A DNA stretch of 64,000 nucleotides, taken from the NCBI GenBank assembly GCA_049997955.1, contig JAEBDY010000014.1, forward strand, positions 62,001-126,000, given 5' to 3'. The translations under genes and the position numbers were made by a program. The stretch comes from Umezawaea sp049997955 (GTDB lineage: Bacteria; Actinomycetota; Actinomycetes; Mycobacteriales; Pseudonocardiaceae). Each line of letters begins with the position of its first letter. Positions within the stretch are counted from its first letter, which is position 1. A model generated the notes under the pieces. The model had not been told where the DNA came from and ran no database searches. It saw only the letters and a program-made list of their open reading frames with translations. Of this stretch, positions 34,530 to 44,474 are shown piece by piece.

Positions 34530-36663
34530 CTGACACGTCCGCTTGCAGGCTAGTGACCAACTTCGTTCGAAGCGCGGGCGGGAGATCGAAGAAGTCCATC
34601 TCCCCTTTATCGATAGCTTCGAGAAACGTAGAAAGCCCTTCTGTTGCCTTCTTGACCGCTGCCTCGTCAGCATCCGACCTGTCGCGGTTGAGGTGTCGCA
34701 TAGCGCGGAGCTGGTCTGCGGTAGGAATAGAGAACACGAGCTGGAAGCCCTTGCTGGCGACCGCCGACGTTTCCCGGCTAATTGCCTCCATATTGGGCCC
34801 CCAGCCAGTAACTCGCACCCAAGCGCGACTTCGCGTGATCGCGGTAAAGAGGGTATTCCTTCGTGTAACTGAGTTGAATTCGTGGGCGGCGTGCTGAGCG
34901 TCGAGTGCGTACACCATCGGAGCTTCGTTGCCCTTAGCTCGAAAGATGTGAGCGATGGCCACCGAGCCTGGCTGGAAAATCTTGTCGGCGCTGGTGTTGA
35001 CTCCGACGAGGTGTGATGCGATCCCATGGTGTTGAAGCTCCCGCATCAGTCGCGGAGCTCGAGTCTTCGCACGATAGGAGTCAGGTAGGACGATCAAAAT
35101 GTCATCCGGCTCCAGCTCATCGGTAGTCAGATTCACCTTGATCTGCGCTGCGACCCATGCGTCCTGGCTTCGCTCGTCAGCGAAGGATTCGATGACGACG
35201 GCGTCGTCGGAGGACAGGAGCTGCGGAAAGTACTCGGGATAACTCTCGCGGGATCGTTCGAGAGTTACTGGCGACCCTTCGATCAACTCGCCGTGGACTA
35301 CGTTGTAGCCGATGTCTCGCCACAGCGTGGGTTCGTCTGGATGTTGGAGCAGCCCTTTGTCGCGGTACACCCCGATACCAAGCGCGTGGGCTGTCGCGAG
35401 CGCCCATGGGGTGTTCCGGTAACAGATAGGAAGGACGATATCGCGCCGCGGGCCATCGGGCCCTGATGCGAGGCTGATCAAGCTCTCGCCTGCAGGCCCA
35501 GTACCGAAGAGTTCATCGGTGTTCGGCATGGCTGATTCCGATAGTTTCTGCAGTTCGTCGTAACCCCAGACGATACGCTTCGGCGACTTGGTGAATCGGT
35601 ACACCAACTGGAAGAACTCAGGTGGAAGGTCTTGGGCCTCGTCGATGAGGACGGCATCGAAGATTGGCTCCACCTCTTTGGTCCTCGCCACGGCTAGAAG
35701 TTCCTGGCAAACGCCCTGAAAGGCATCGTCCATGCCGTATTTCCCTCGAGCGTATACCCAGTCGCGCGGGGTTTCGCCCAAGGCATTTGCGATCATACTG
35801 TAGACACCTTGCCGGTTTCGCGACCCCCAGGAGTGGAGGATGCGAAGACGGCTCGCGTCCGGTTTGTCGTTGCTGTGTTCGAAGGTGAAACGGGTTACAA
35901 GGTCGTCGATCTGTTGGTATAGCGCGCGCGAGTGGAACGTGACGGCGATTCGCCAATCAGGTTGTTGCGTGTGCCAGTATGCAGCTTTGAGTGCTAGTAC
36001 GACGGTCTTTCCTGAACCTGCCAGACCACGGATTCGCTGCGGACCCTCGGGGCTCTCGATCGCTGCCATTTTTTGCCAGCGATCGAGGTTGGCGATCCCC
36101 TTCTCGATCTCCTTGAGTTTCGCTCCTCGTGACGAGGCGTTCGAGACCGAGGCGCGTTTCTTCGCCGGTTTGATCGTGGTCACGCGTTGCAACGCGGCGT
36201 GAAGCCGTCGTTCGATCGCGGGTTCGATCGGCTGCAAAGTGTCAACCCATGCGCGGACGTCCTCCATCGCACCATAGAAGCCTTCGGTGCCCTCGGGCTT
36301 CCGGTGGATAGGTGCTGGGAACACCGTGGCGGTGCTGGGAACTACGGCGAGCCTGCGCCCTTGCCTGAGGCCGTCGTGACGACCCAGGTAACTCTCGAGA
36401 ACCGCGTAGAGACGATCTTGCTTGTTGATCTCCACGGACCATTGGTCGCCTGTGGCCGGCACCTCGATGGCGAAGAGGAACGCAACCAGGCCCCGCTCGC
36501 GGCTCACCAGGAGGGCGTCCACCTCGACGCGTTCATCCGATGTCGCCAGAACGGGGTAGCCAAGATAGACGGTTCCTTCGTCCACGACTGACCGCAACTG
36601 CTCAGCGAGCGCTTGCGCCGCTTGGCGGTTACGGCTCTCGCCCTGAATGACCTCGAGAGGCAT
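34516..36663 (-). CDS. UvrD/Rep-like helicase with N-terminal NERD-like nuclease domain
   Basis: 715 residues from ATG 36663 (GAGGAAG upstream). The N-terminal 170 residues ('YLGYPVLATSDERVEVDALL', 'LVAFLFAIEVPA') look like a NERD or other PD-(D/E)xK domain, although the usual E-x-K is not clear. SF1A helicase motifs: Walker A 'GLAGSGKTVVLALKA', motif II 'AVLIDEAQDLPPEF', motif IV-like 'ICYRNTPWAL', motif V 'AHIFRAKGNEAPMVYALDA' and VI 'LFTAITRSRAWVRV'. Cotranscribed with the DUF2290 gene. The pair is likely an anti-phage or DNA-processing module, by motif content and location in a defence island; I cannot name the system. Confidence 0.78.
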   Translation of the reverse strand: MPLEVIQGESRNRQAAQALAEQLRSVVDEGTVYLGYPVLATSDERVEVDALLVSRERGLVAFLFAIEVPATGDQWSVEINKQDRLYAVLESYLGRHDGLRQGRRLAVVPSTATVFPAPIHRKPEGTEGFYGAMEDVRAWVDTLQPIEPAIERRLHAALQRVTTIKPAKKRASVSNASSRGAKLKEIEKGIANLDRWQKMAAIESPEGPQRIRGLAGSGKTVVLALKAAYWHTQQPDWRIAVTFHSRALYQQIDDLVTRFTFEHSNDKPDASRLRILHSWGSRNRQGVYSMIANALGETPRDWVYARGKYGMDDAFQGVCQELLAVARTKEVEPIFDAVLIDEAQDLPPEFFQLVYRFTKSPKRIVWGYDELQKLSESAMPNTDELFGTGPAGESLISLASGPDGPRRDIVLPICYRNTPWALATAHALGIGVYRDKGLLQHPDEPTLWRDIGYNVVHGELIEGSPVTLERSRESYPEYFPQLLSSDDAVVIESFADERSQDAWVAAQIKVNLTTDELEPDDILIVLPDSYRAKTRAPRLMRELQHHGIASHLVGVNTSADKIFQPGSVAIAHIFRAKGNEAPMVYALDAQHAAHEFNSVTRRNTLFTAITRSRAWVRVTGWGPNMEAISRETSAVASKGFQLVFSIPTADQLRAMRHLNRDRSDADEAAVKKATEGLSTFLEAIDKGEMDFFDLPPALRTKLVTSLQADVSDDDD

Positions 36664-37031
36664 GTGTTGACGCTTCCTCGCTTGTCGGATGCAGCAGACG
36701 CACCTGACGTGACCCTGACAGACCCGTACTGTAGGTGCTCGAAGGTTGTGTGCTCACAGCACCGCTTCCAGCCCGAAAGTAGCTTCCCAGTCGTCTGACC
36801 GTGCATCTCTGGGCGAGCAGTCCACTAGCAGTTGAGGCCAAGACCCCGGCTATGCGGTGTTGATCGACAACCAGTCGCCCTACAGCCAGCCAGGCGTCGT
36901 CAGTGCTTGAAGCGTAGTCCTTCGTGGATGCGTCATACAGCCTCGACCGACTATGACGGTGTGTAGCCCGTCGCTCAGCAGACGATGCGCGGGAGAGCGT
37001 GGATCCTTTCCCAACAAGCCAGGTTTGTCAC
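36664..37031. other. Divergent intergenic region, helicase/DUF2290 versus PIWI-RE
   Basis: About 370 bases without a supported gene. It must contain promoters for both the leftward helicase operon and, at its right end, the rightward PIWI-RE operon. No other structure is obvious before the tandem repeat at 37032. Confidence 0.4.
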
Positions 37032-37071
37032 ACGGAGTCACAGTGCCACTTGACGGAGTCACAGTGCCACT
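37032..37071. promoter_or_regulatory. Tandem 21-bp direct repeat upstream of PIWI-RE operon
   Basis: ACGGAGTCACAGTGCCACT occurs at 37032-37050 and again, identical, at 37053-37071, with period 21 bp (two helical turns). Each unit contains the partly palindromic GTCACAGTGCCAC. Just downstream lie two GTGGCCA boxes (37088-37110) inside a GTTGT...ACAAC inverted repeat. The arrangement resembles a tandem operator for a dimeric repressor controlling the PIWI-RE genes; no regulator gene is adjacent. Confidence 0.5.
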
Positions 37072-37156
37072 CGATCGAGGGAACGTTGTGGCCAATTCGT
37101 GGCCACTGACAACGAGAGGCACCTTTTTGTCGGTGCTGCGGTCTATGTTGCCGCGC

Positions 37157-38311
37157 ATGACGGAGCAGTCGCCTCTGGGTACCGGGGCAACCTTGTCCTC
37201 CACCGAGTTGGCGGGTTCACCGCCGTGGCCCTCGGAGTGGGACACGGTAGTGATCGGCATGCTGGCCAGCGGGTTGGTCGCGTTGTCGCAGAAGCTGGAG
37301 CGTCGGGGGGCGTTCCCGGTGCCCTACCCAGTGGCGTTGCAGCGCGGGTTGGACCGGCTGAGTGCCATGAGCATGGTTGCCGGGGCCGAGGTGCCGCGCA
37401 GCGTGATGGACCTGGCCTCTTGGGCGCACCAGCCCTTCTCGCGGTGGCCGTTCCGCCCGTCAGTGGAGGGGATGAATGGCGACGAGGTACTGCTTGTGGG
37501 AGGCAAGCCGAGCAAGGCATGCCTGGAGTGGGCAGTGATCAGCGGTGACGTCGAGGGTGAGATCCGGGAACGGCTGCTCATCCACGGGGTGCTGGACGTC
37601 TGCAAGGCCCACGACGACCGGGACGCCTACGTGAGGTTTCGCCGCCTGCTGGTCGAGCGGCCGGCGATGTCCGAACGCGACCTGATGCTGACGATGGCGA
37701 AACCGGAGTTCGCGTTAGTGGCCCAGCATCTGCGCGGCGCCTACCGCCCGGCACCGGCCGAGGCATTGGTCGATGGCGAGGCTGTGGTGTGCGGAGGCTG
37801 CGGACACCTGTGGATCGTGGACGGCGAGGGTGTCCGGCGATGCCACGAGTGGGACTGTCCCGCGCCGTCCACGGTCAGGAAGCGGTTACCGACGTCGGAA
37901 GGGGTGGTGTGGCTGAGCCGGGAGCTGCGGATGTTTGTCTCCGGTCCCGGACGGGCGGAGCTGCGGATCGCCAAGGCGCTGGAACGCGCGGGATTGACGG
38001 TCCGATTGTGGCCCGACTTCGACGCCTGTGACGTCTTTCCGGTGCAGGTGCCTTGGGCGGCGGATGTGAAGTCCTGGACGAACCCGGTCCGGCTGGCGTG
38101 GCGGCTGACCGAGCGCCCGTTTCTGGTGCCGCGTGACGCGGAACGGGGCTTCATCGTGATCGCGAAGGAGCAGACGACCGGTCGCCCGGAGTATCTGAGG
38201 GCGCTGCGCAATCACTGTGCCTGGTTGAAGGGACAGTCCCGCGTCGAGGTGGTCTCCGAGAAGACCTACGTCGACCGCGTGGTCCGTGAGGCCCGGAAGG
38301 GGCAGGTGTGA
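37157..38311 (+). CDS. pPIWI-RE-associated restriction-endonuclease-like protein
   Basis: 384 residues from ATG 37157 (MTEQSP...). ATG 37145 or GTG 37088, the latter with GAGGGAA upstream, are alternatives, but the region before 37145 looks regulatory. 'WDTVVIGMLASGLVALSQKL' opens the conserved part. A zinc ribbon 'VVCGGCGHLWIVDGEG' plus 'RRCHEWDC' lies near residue 215. The C-terminal nuclease-like domain has 'LRIAKALERAGLTVRLWPDF' and 'VPWAADVKSWTNPVRLA' (Asp and Lys as in D-x-K), with 'GFIVIAKEQTTGRPEYLRAL' after it. This is the REase-type component of the three-gene PIWI-RE system. It overlaps the helicase gene by four bases (GTGA). Confidence 0.78.
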   Translation: MTEQSPLGTGATLSSTELAGSPPWPSEWDTVVIGMLASGLVALSQKLERRGAFPVPYPVALQRGLDRLSAMSMVAGAEVPRSVMDLASWAHQPFSRWPFRPSVEGMNGDEVLLVGGKPSKACLEWAVISGDVEGEIRERLLIHGVLDVCKAHDDRDAYVRFRRLLVERPAMSERDLMLTMAKPEFALVAQHLRGAYRPAPAEALVDGEAVVCGGCGHLWIVDGEGVRRCHEWDCPAPSTVRKRLPTSEGVVWLSRELRMFVSGPGRAELRIAKALERAGLTVRLWPDFDACDVFPVQVPWAADVKSWTNPVRLAWRLTERPFLVPRDAERGFIVIAKEQTTGRPEYLRALRNHCAWLKGQSRVEVVSEKTYVDRVVREARKGQV

Positions 38312-41300
38312 GGGACAGCAGGACGTGGAAGAAGGATGTCGGCAAGGTCCTGCAGCGTGAATGGGACGTGCCCGAGGCATCCAGGGGCGTGCTTCGGCTG
38401 GTCGACATCGAACTGGTCCTGTGCCTGGCCGAGCACGTCGCGCCGGAGCACTCCGTCGAAGACGCGTGGGCGTTGCTCGGCGGCTACCCGTTCCTACTGG
38501 CCAGCCAAGACTCTTTGCCCGCCGAGCACGAGACGATGATCGGTGTCGCCCGGCACCTGGTGCTGTGGTTCAAGGATCGCGACGACTGGCGGGCCGCGCT
38601 GCAGGAGTACGTCGGGTTCCCCGAGACGATCCGCGGCTACGAGCTGGACCTGACGCTGGGATCGTCACGCCGCCGCGACCCGTCGGTGTTGTCCGACCGG
38701 TTCGACTACTACGAGGACTTGCTGACCCATCCTCCGGCCGACGCCACGGGCACGACCACCGTCGCAGGGCCGGGACGGTACTTCAACCAGGCCCAGGGCG
38801 GATCCAGCGTGACGATCCCTGACTGGTTCCCAACCCAGCCGGGAGGGCACGGGCACGACGTGGTGGCGCGCCGGGACCGCGACGCGATCGAGATCGAGTG
38901 GTCGGAACTCACCGACGCCGCCCGATGGGGTGACGACCGCGAGAAGGAACTCGACTGGCCGAAGGAGTCGCGATCGAACTGGGTGGAGCGGCTGGGGCGG
39001 GTGACCCTGGAGGTCCGCCAGGCCGACAACACCTTCTCTTCTTCCACCAGGCTCACCATCGCCGGGATCATGCACATGATCGGCATGGTCGGAGCAGGCA
39101 AGAGCACCCTGGTCGAGGCCCTCATCCTGTGGTGTCACCTACACGACAAGCGGGTGTGCGTGGTGGCCGACAACGTCACCTCGGTGCTGCGCAAGACCGT
39201 GCACCTGCAGGCCCTCGGCGTCCGCGCGGCTCCGGTGCTGGGCCAGTCCAACCGGATACAGCACCTGACCCGGCTGCACCGGTTGACCAGCCCTCGCGAC
39301 GGCCGCATCGCCCCAACCGCGGACCGCATGTTCGACCTGACCAGTACTGCCTGCTCACTCGACGGACTGCGGGATCACGCCGCCACGCCGTGGGAAGTCA
39401 GACACGCACCGTGCCTGGGACTGTTGCCCGACGACAGCGACGGGACCACGAACGACAAACCCGGTGTCCGGTCGTGCCCGGCGTGGCACGGCTGCCAACG
39501 CCACGAGCCTTCCCGCGATCTCGTCGACGCCACGGTATGGGTCGCCACGACCGCCAGCCTGATCCACACCCCAGTGCCCCGGCAGCTCAACGACGAACGG
39601 CTGCGGTACCTGGAACTCGCCTGGCGGCGCAGCGACCTGATCATCGTGGATGAGGCCGACCAGGTGCAGGCCCAGCTGGACTCGGTATTCAGCCCCGAGC
39701 AGCAGCTCATCGGCGAGGACTACGACGCCTGGCTGGACGAGGTGATCGACCGCACCAAGAAGACCATCCGCCAAGCCGGACGCGAGCCGATGCACGAGCC
39801 GCTGGTGCGGCATTGGCTGGTGAACCTGGACAACGCCAACATCGCCGTGGACATCGTCTACTCGGCGCTGTCCCGCGACGGCGCACGCCCCCAGCCCGCG
39901 CTGTCCCGCCGGTGGCTGGACAAGGCGTATTTCACCGAGTGGACCCTGTCCCAGCAGCTCGCCCAGTCCTGGGCTGGCTTCGGACCGGCCAAGAGCAACA
40001 GCCACCGCCCGGTCGAGGGCTGGGAGAACGACCCGGTCTATCTACGACTGCGACGTGCTTTCGACGGTCTGGTCGACGACCCACTGGGGACGACGGATTC
40101 CCCTGACGCACTCACCCAGCGCATGGTCACGCTGACAGCGCAGATCCTGCGGGACGCCAACGAGTCCGTCCGGCTGCGCCGGGTCACCGAGTGGCTTGAA
40201 ACCACGGTCAAAGAGCTTGGCGACGAGGGCCTTGCCGTCGTCATAGACGACCTCGAACGCCAGGCCGTACGGCTGGAGTTCACGCTGGCGGTCGCTGTGT
40301 TGGCCAAGTCTCTCGATCACGCGATGGACATGTTCCGCGCGATCGAGATGGAGCTGGGTCTGGAGGGCACCAGTTCGGCGTTGTTCCATCGCGCCCCCGG
40401 CGACTACCAGCCGGTCGTCCCGGACTCCCCTATGGGCAACGTTCTGGGCTTCCAATACCTTGACGACGACAACGACCGGCGTCGGGGGCGCTCGAAGATG
40501 GGGCGGCTGCGGTTCTTCCGCTGCAGCGGCATCGGCCGGTGGGTGCTGTTGCACCTGCACGACCTGTTCCGTACCGACTCAGTCCGAGGGCCTAACGTAC
40601 TGCTGCTGTCGGGTACCAGCTGGGCAGGAACCTCGGCGCGCTACCACATCGACATCCCGGTCACCGCGATCCTCACCCCGCCGAAAAAGGAGTTGGCTGC
40701 CGTGCGCGGCAGCCGCTTCGAGTTTTTCCCCCTGTTCGCGGGCAACCACAGCTCCCCGATCAAGGTTTCGGGCAAGTTCGGCGAGGAGCGCGAATTGGCG
40801 CTGCGGCAGATGGTCGCCGAACTGGCCGATCCCGGCGCTGGCAAGAGCATCCTCGAACAGCACCGTGACTCCCTTGCGCCCAACCGGCAGCGGTTACTGC
40901 TCCTGGTCGGCAGTTACGCCGAGGCCCGGCTGGTCGCACAGCACCTGGCCACCCTGCGCAGCAGCTGGCAGAACCAGATCCTGCACTTGGTCGCCGACGA
41001 CGAGGAGTTCACCGATTCCTGGGACGGCGCCAACAGCCTGCGCCGTGGGGACGTGCACACCCTCGCGCGTACACAGGCCTGGATCCTGGTTGCACCGCTG
41101 CTTGCGGTCGAGCGTGGTCACAACATCCTCAACGACGACAGCCAGGCCGCTATCGGTGCGGCCTACTTCCTCGTCCGGCCGCACCCTCGGCCCGACGACC
41201 TGAGTTATGTCATCCAACGGGTCAACCGCTGGGCCACCCATCAGATCCGCAATGGGTTTCCCGTCGTGGAGGGATCGGACCGGTCCGCGCTCGGGCAGTG

Positions 41301-41676
41301 CGCCACCGCGTTCCGCTCCGGTGGCCACCGCCAGTGGCGGTGGCTGCTCAACCTCAAACTCGCCTACAGCAACCTCCCTGTACGCGAACGCGAAGCCCTG
41401 GCCTGGACTCAGCTGGTCACCATCTGGCAGGTCATCGGCCGGCTGGTCCGCGGTGGCGTCCCGGCAGAGGTGTACTTCTGCGACGCCGCCTTCGCTCCCA
41501 GCGCCGCACGCCGCACGGAAAACTCCAGCGACGACGCCTCACTGAGCCTGCTCATCGGGCTACGCGATGTTCTCGCCCCGTACTTCGCCCCCGACAGCAC
41601 CGACCCCGACACCTACCTCGTCGACGCCCTCTATGGATGCCTGTACGAGGCTCTCGCCCAGCTCGAAGGACTGTGA
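38308..41676 (+). CDS. pPIWI-RE-associated DinG-like helicase
   Basis: 1122 residues from GTG 38308, with AAGGGG upstream inside the previous gene. Walker A is 'IGMVGAGKSTLVEALI' near residue 260; the DEAD-type motif is 'LIIVDEADQVQAQLDSVFS' near 445. C-terminal helicase motifs include 'NVLLLSGTSWAGTSARYHID', 'RLLLLVGSYAEARLVAQHL' and 'IWQVIGRLVRGGVPAEVYF' (Q-x-x-G-R). The order and the long insert between motifs fit the DinG/XPD-like helicase Z of PIWI-RE loci, which is proposed to unwind DNA so that the PIWI protein can act on it. Three bases separate its stop from the next start. Confidence 0.82.
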   Translation: MRDSRTWKKDVGKVLQREWDVPEASRGVLRLVDIELVLCLAEHVAPEHSVEDAWALLGGYPFLLASQDSLPAEHETMIGVARHLVLWFKDRDDWRAALQEYVGFPETIRGYELDLTLGSSRRRDPSVLSDRFDYYEDLLTHPPADATGTTTVAGPGRYFNQAQGGSSVTIPDWFPTQPGGHGHDVVARRDRDAIEIEWSELTDAARWGDDREKELDWPKESRSNWVERLGRVTLEVRQADNTFSSSTRLTIAGIMHMIGMVGAGKSTLVEALILWCHLHDKRVCVVADNVTSVLRKTVHLQALGVRAAPVLGQSNRIQHLTRLHRLTSPRDGRIAPTADRMFDLTSTACSLDGLRDHAATPWEVRHAPCLGLLPDDSDGTTNDKPGVRSCPAWHGCQRHEPSRDLVDATVWVATTASLIHTPVPRQLNDERLRYLELAWRRSDLIIVDEADQVQAQLDSVFSPEQQLIGEDYDAWLDEVIDRTKKTIRQAGREPMHEPLVRHWLVNLDNANIAVDIVYSALSRDGARPQPALSRRWLDKAYFTEWTLSQQLAQSWAGFGPAKSNSHRPVEGWENDPVYLRLRRAFDGLVDDPLGTTDSPDALTQRMVTLTAQILRDANESVRLRRVTEWLETTVKELGDEGLAVVIDDLERQAVRLEFTLAVAVLAKSLDHAMDMFRAIEMELGLEGTSSALFHRAPGDYQPVVPDSPMGNVLGFQYLDDDNDRRRGRSKMGRLRFFRCSGIGRWVLLHLHDLFRTDSVRGPNVLLLSGTSWAGTSARYHIDIPVTAILTPPKKELAAVRGSRFEFFPLFAGNHSSPIKVSGKFGEERELALRQMVAELADPGAGKSILEQHRDSLAPNRQRLLLLVGSYAEARLVAQHLATLRSSWQNQILHLVADDEEFTDSWDGANSLRRGDVHTLARTQAWILVAPLLAVERGHNILNDDSQAAIGAAYFLVRPHPRPDDLSYVIQRVNRWATHQIRNGFPVVEGSDRSALGQCATAFRSGGHRQWRWLLNLKLAYSNLPVREREALAWTQLVTIWQVIGRLVRGGVPAEVYFCDAAFAPSAARRTENSSDDASLSLLIGLRDVLAPYFAPDSTDPDTYLVDALYGCLYEALAQLEGL

Positions 41677-41679
41677 TCC

Positions 41680-44409
41680 ATGCCCCCTAAGTCCAAGTTC
41701 CAACAGCAGCAACTGGCCGCCTTTCGGCTGCGCACCGACAGGCCGTGGGAGCGTCGGCTGTACCTGCTGCGCTTTCCCGAGCACTGGAAGAAGCCGCTCA
41801 CCACCCTGTCCAGGGCCCGCAGGGACGGCAGCGAGATCCGCTCAGTACCCATCGTGCTGCTCAACGACGTGATCCGGGCGTTGGTGCCCGACGTCATCAC
41901 CGTCGCCACGCGCGCGACGATCGACGAACAAGCACCGTGGATCTACAGCGACATCGAGGTCGACACCGAGTCGCTGTTCGCCATCATCGCCGCCTGGGTC
42001 CGCGCCGTGTCCGGCGATCCCGCGAAGGCCAAGACGATCCTCAGCCGGCTTCACCACCTCGACCTCGCCTGGGAGCCGCTGGATCTCGACTTCGCCAGGC
42101 TCACCACCGACTCCGGTGACGACGAGCTCCGTTCCGATGAGCTCTACAGGCTGCTTCCGCACGTCATCGCGGCCGAACTGAGCATCCCGGGACTGCGCCA
42201 CGAACACCTTCAGCCCGAGAACCCGGAGCCCGGCACCCAGGCCGGCGAAGATCCGATGGTCGTGCAAGCGGTCTCGGAGTTCCGCCGGTGCCCGACGCCT
42301 CAGGGTGCGTCCGTAATGAACTGGCCCCCGCACCAGATGCCCAACCGGCCACTGTCCTACTTGATCAACATCACTGCGCAGAGTCGGCCCTTTAGCAGCG
42401 AACCGTTGGTACATCTGTCCATCGGTACACGCCGGTGGGCACATAAGGACTCCACGCTCAGCTTCAACCGTGACCACAACGTTTACATGCTGCCCTCTCT
42501 GCCGTGGATGCCCGGCCTGGTCCACTCCCGCAGCTTCCTCATCGCGGCGATCGAGTCGTGGAAGAAGCCCGCAGCTGACACAGACATGGGATTCGAGTAC
42601 TCCGCCCGCTGGGCGGGCGGCAAGATCGGGCGGATCCTGCGGGAACTCGGCCTTGACGAGCGGCTCCCGGACCCCGAACAACTCAAAAAGACACCCGCCG
42701 CACGCCTCGACGCCACCGACGCGGCGGCGCTGGTCTTCCGCAACGGTATGTACTCCTTCGACCATCCCGTCGCACCCGGCACCTCGCTAGCCGACAAGGT
42801 CCCGCTGGTCAACTGGGTCACTAACGCACTCGCCGAGCATCTCGTACTAGTCGAGCCCATGCCCAGAGGCACGACCACCATCCTCGATTCCGGAAAACTC
42901 AAAGAGGCCAAGTTCGCTGCCTCTGACGCCGCCCAATTGCGGGCCGCGATCGCGGATACGGTCGGCAGCACCGTCGGTATTGACATCTTCTACGACACTG
43001 GACACACCAAGAACTACGCTCGAGCGACCCTGGCACGACTCCTCGGGATCGAGGTGCCTGAGGACACCGACCATGTCACCGGAAAACCCGACATCATCGT
43101 CACCGAGGAACTCACCGTCCTGGCCACCGTGCGGCCGGTCGGCGAATGGGGCGGTGGCCTGGCTGGCGACGAGACCATCACCAATAACAAAGACCGGCTG
43201 CAGGCCGCAGTCACCAGCCGCATTGACACGATCGGCGAAGCCCTCGGAGACGCCGAAGCGCCGACCATCTCGCTGGTGGAGATCAAGGGGAAGAAATCCT
43301 ACGCGGGCAAGCAGCGTGCGGCCGACCCGAAGTTCGCGATCAAGGTCGGTCTGTCCCGCACGGGTCGGCTGGCGCAGTGTGTGACCGAAGCACTCGAACC
43401 CAAATCCTCCGAGGACGGGAACGACGGATCAGGCTCGGACTCCAGCCTGGAGAAAATGGTCAACAGCTGGTACGACCTGCTGCGGCAGCTCGGCGTCCGT
43501 ACTGCTGATCTCCCCGTCGCGCACGAAGGAACCAGCTTCACCGAAGCACCGGCCTATCTGGCATTCTGGCTCATCCGTCAGAACCAGCGTGGATGGGAAG
43601 GCATCACCCGGCAGGTTCCTGTCGCCGTTCTGATCGACCCGACCGGGCGGACGATCCAGGCGTGTGCGCCCAACGTCGCCTGGATGCCTCTACACCGCGC
43701 CCAGCATGCGATCAGCCGACACCACATGCTGAGCGACCAGAAACGCACGCCTGAAGAGATCACGCGGTTCTTCGAACGGGTCCTGCGCAGCGTCGCCCGC
43801 CAGTACCCGTCACTGCTGCTGCTCACCTGCGCCCAGAACCTGCGGTGGGGTTGGCCGCACCTCAACAACCCCGACCTGGGGGTCGACACCGTTAAGTTTG
43901 GACAGCAGCCCCAGGACATCACCCGCTACCCAGGCCTGCGGCACGTCCGCGTACGCACCACTGACCGTGACGAGGTACCCGACTCCTACGCGGTCAACAG
44001 CAAAGAAGAAGGCCACGCCCCAGGCTACTGGATCGCCGACGACCGGATCTACTTCAGCACCGGTGAGAAGCCGGTCAGCGCCAGTAAGGCCATCAAGAGC
44101 GCGTCCAAGGTCGTCTCCCGATGGAAGAAGGGAGAGCTGATCAACGCCAGCACCAAGGCGATGGTCTGGAATGCTCGCGCTCTCGAACTCACCATCGCGG
44201 CCATCCAGCCCGATGACAGCCCTGAGGACTGGGCCGCCCTCACCCACGGCCTTCGCTGGGCGACGCCCCACTACAACTACGCCGTGTCACAGCCATGGCC
44301 GTTGATGGTCGCCAGGCAGCTGGCCCAGTACGTCATGCCAGTGGAGTTGCTGCAAGAAATCGAAGATGAGAACGAGGCACCGTCCGAATTGGACGGCAGC
44401 GCCGGATGA
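41680..44409 (+). CDS. pPIWI-RE protein (prokaryotic Argonaute-like, PIWI-RE class)
   Basis: 909 residues from ATG 41680. The N-terminal half is the DUF3962-type region of PIWI-RE proteins. The MID-like part contains 'VDIFYDTGHTKNYARATLAR'; the RNase H-like PIWI part runs from about 470 ('LTVLATVRPVGEWGGGL', 'TISLVEIKGKKSY', with the Arg and Glu that give the family its name) to 'LLTCAQNLRWGWPHLNNPDL' and the C-terminal 'ALTHGLRWATPHYNYAVSQP'. PIWI-RE proteins are predicted guide-dependent nucleic-acid-binding proteins acting against plasmids or phages. Whether catalytic carboxylates are complete cannot be judged by eye. Last gene of the three-gene operon. Confidence 0.85.
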   Translation: MPPKSKFQQQQLAAFRLRTDRPWERRLYLLRFPEHWKKPLTTLSRARRDGSEIRSVPIVLLNDVIRALVPDVITVATRATIDEQAPWIYSDIEVDTESLFAIIAAWVRAVSGDPAKAKTILSRLHHLDLAWEPLDLDFARLTTDSGDDELRSDELYRLLPHVIAAELSIPGLRHEHLQPENPEPGTQAGEDPMVVQAVSEFRRCPTPQGASVMNWPPHQMPNRPLSYLINITAQSRPFSSEPLVHLSIGTRRWAHKDSTLSFNRDHNVYMLPSLPWMPGLVHSRSFLIAAIESWKKPAADTDMGFEYSARWAGGKIGRILRELGLDERLPDPEQLKKTPAARLDATDAAALVFRNGMYSFDHPVAPGTSLADKVPLVNWVTNALAEHLVLVEPMPRGTTTILDSGKLKEAKFAASDAAQLRAAIADTVGSTVGIDIFYDTGHTKNYARATLARLLGIEVPEDTDHVTGKPDIIVTEELTVLATVRPVGEWGGGLAGDETITNNKDRLQAAVTSRIDTIGEALGDAEAPTISLVEIKGKKSYAGKQRAADPKFAIKVGLSRTGRLAQCVTEALEPKSSEDGNDGSGSDSSLEKMVNSWYDLLRQLGVRTADLPVAHEGTSFTEAPAYLAFWLIRQNQRGWEGITRQVPVAVLIDPTGRTIQACAPNVAWMPLHRAQHAISRHHMLSDQKRTPEEITRFFERVLRSVARQYPSLLLLTCAQNLRWGWPHLNNPDLGVDTVKFGQQPQDITRYPGLRHVRVRTTDRDEVPDSYAVNSKEEGHAPGYWIADDRIYFSTGEKPVSASKAIKSASKVVSRWKKGELINASTKAMVWNARALELTIAAIQPDDSPEDWAALTHGLRWATPHYNYAVSQPWPLMVARQLAQYVMPVELLQEIEDENEAPSELDGSAG

Positions 44410-44435
44410 CAAGCACGGAGGTGTAAGTAAGACTT

Positions 44436-44474
44436 GGTTTAGCTGAACGCAGTCGCAGTTCTGCGACCGCGTTC
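44436..44474 (+). terminator. Hairpin after the PIWI-RE operon
   Basis: GAACGCAGTCGCAG pairs with CTGCGACCGCGTTC around the short loop TT, with one mismatch region in the stem. It lies about 30 bases after the pPIWI-RE stop codon. There is no long T tract, which is common for actinobacterial terminators. Confidence 0.6.
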
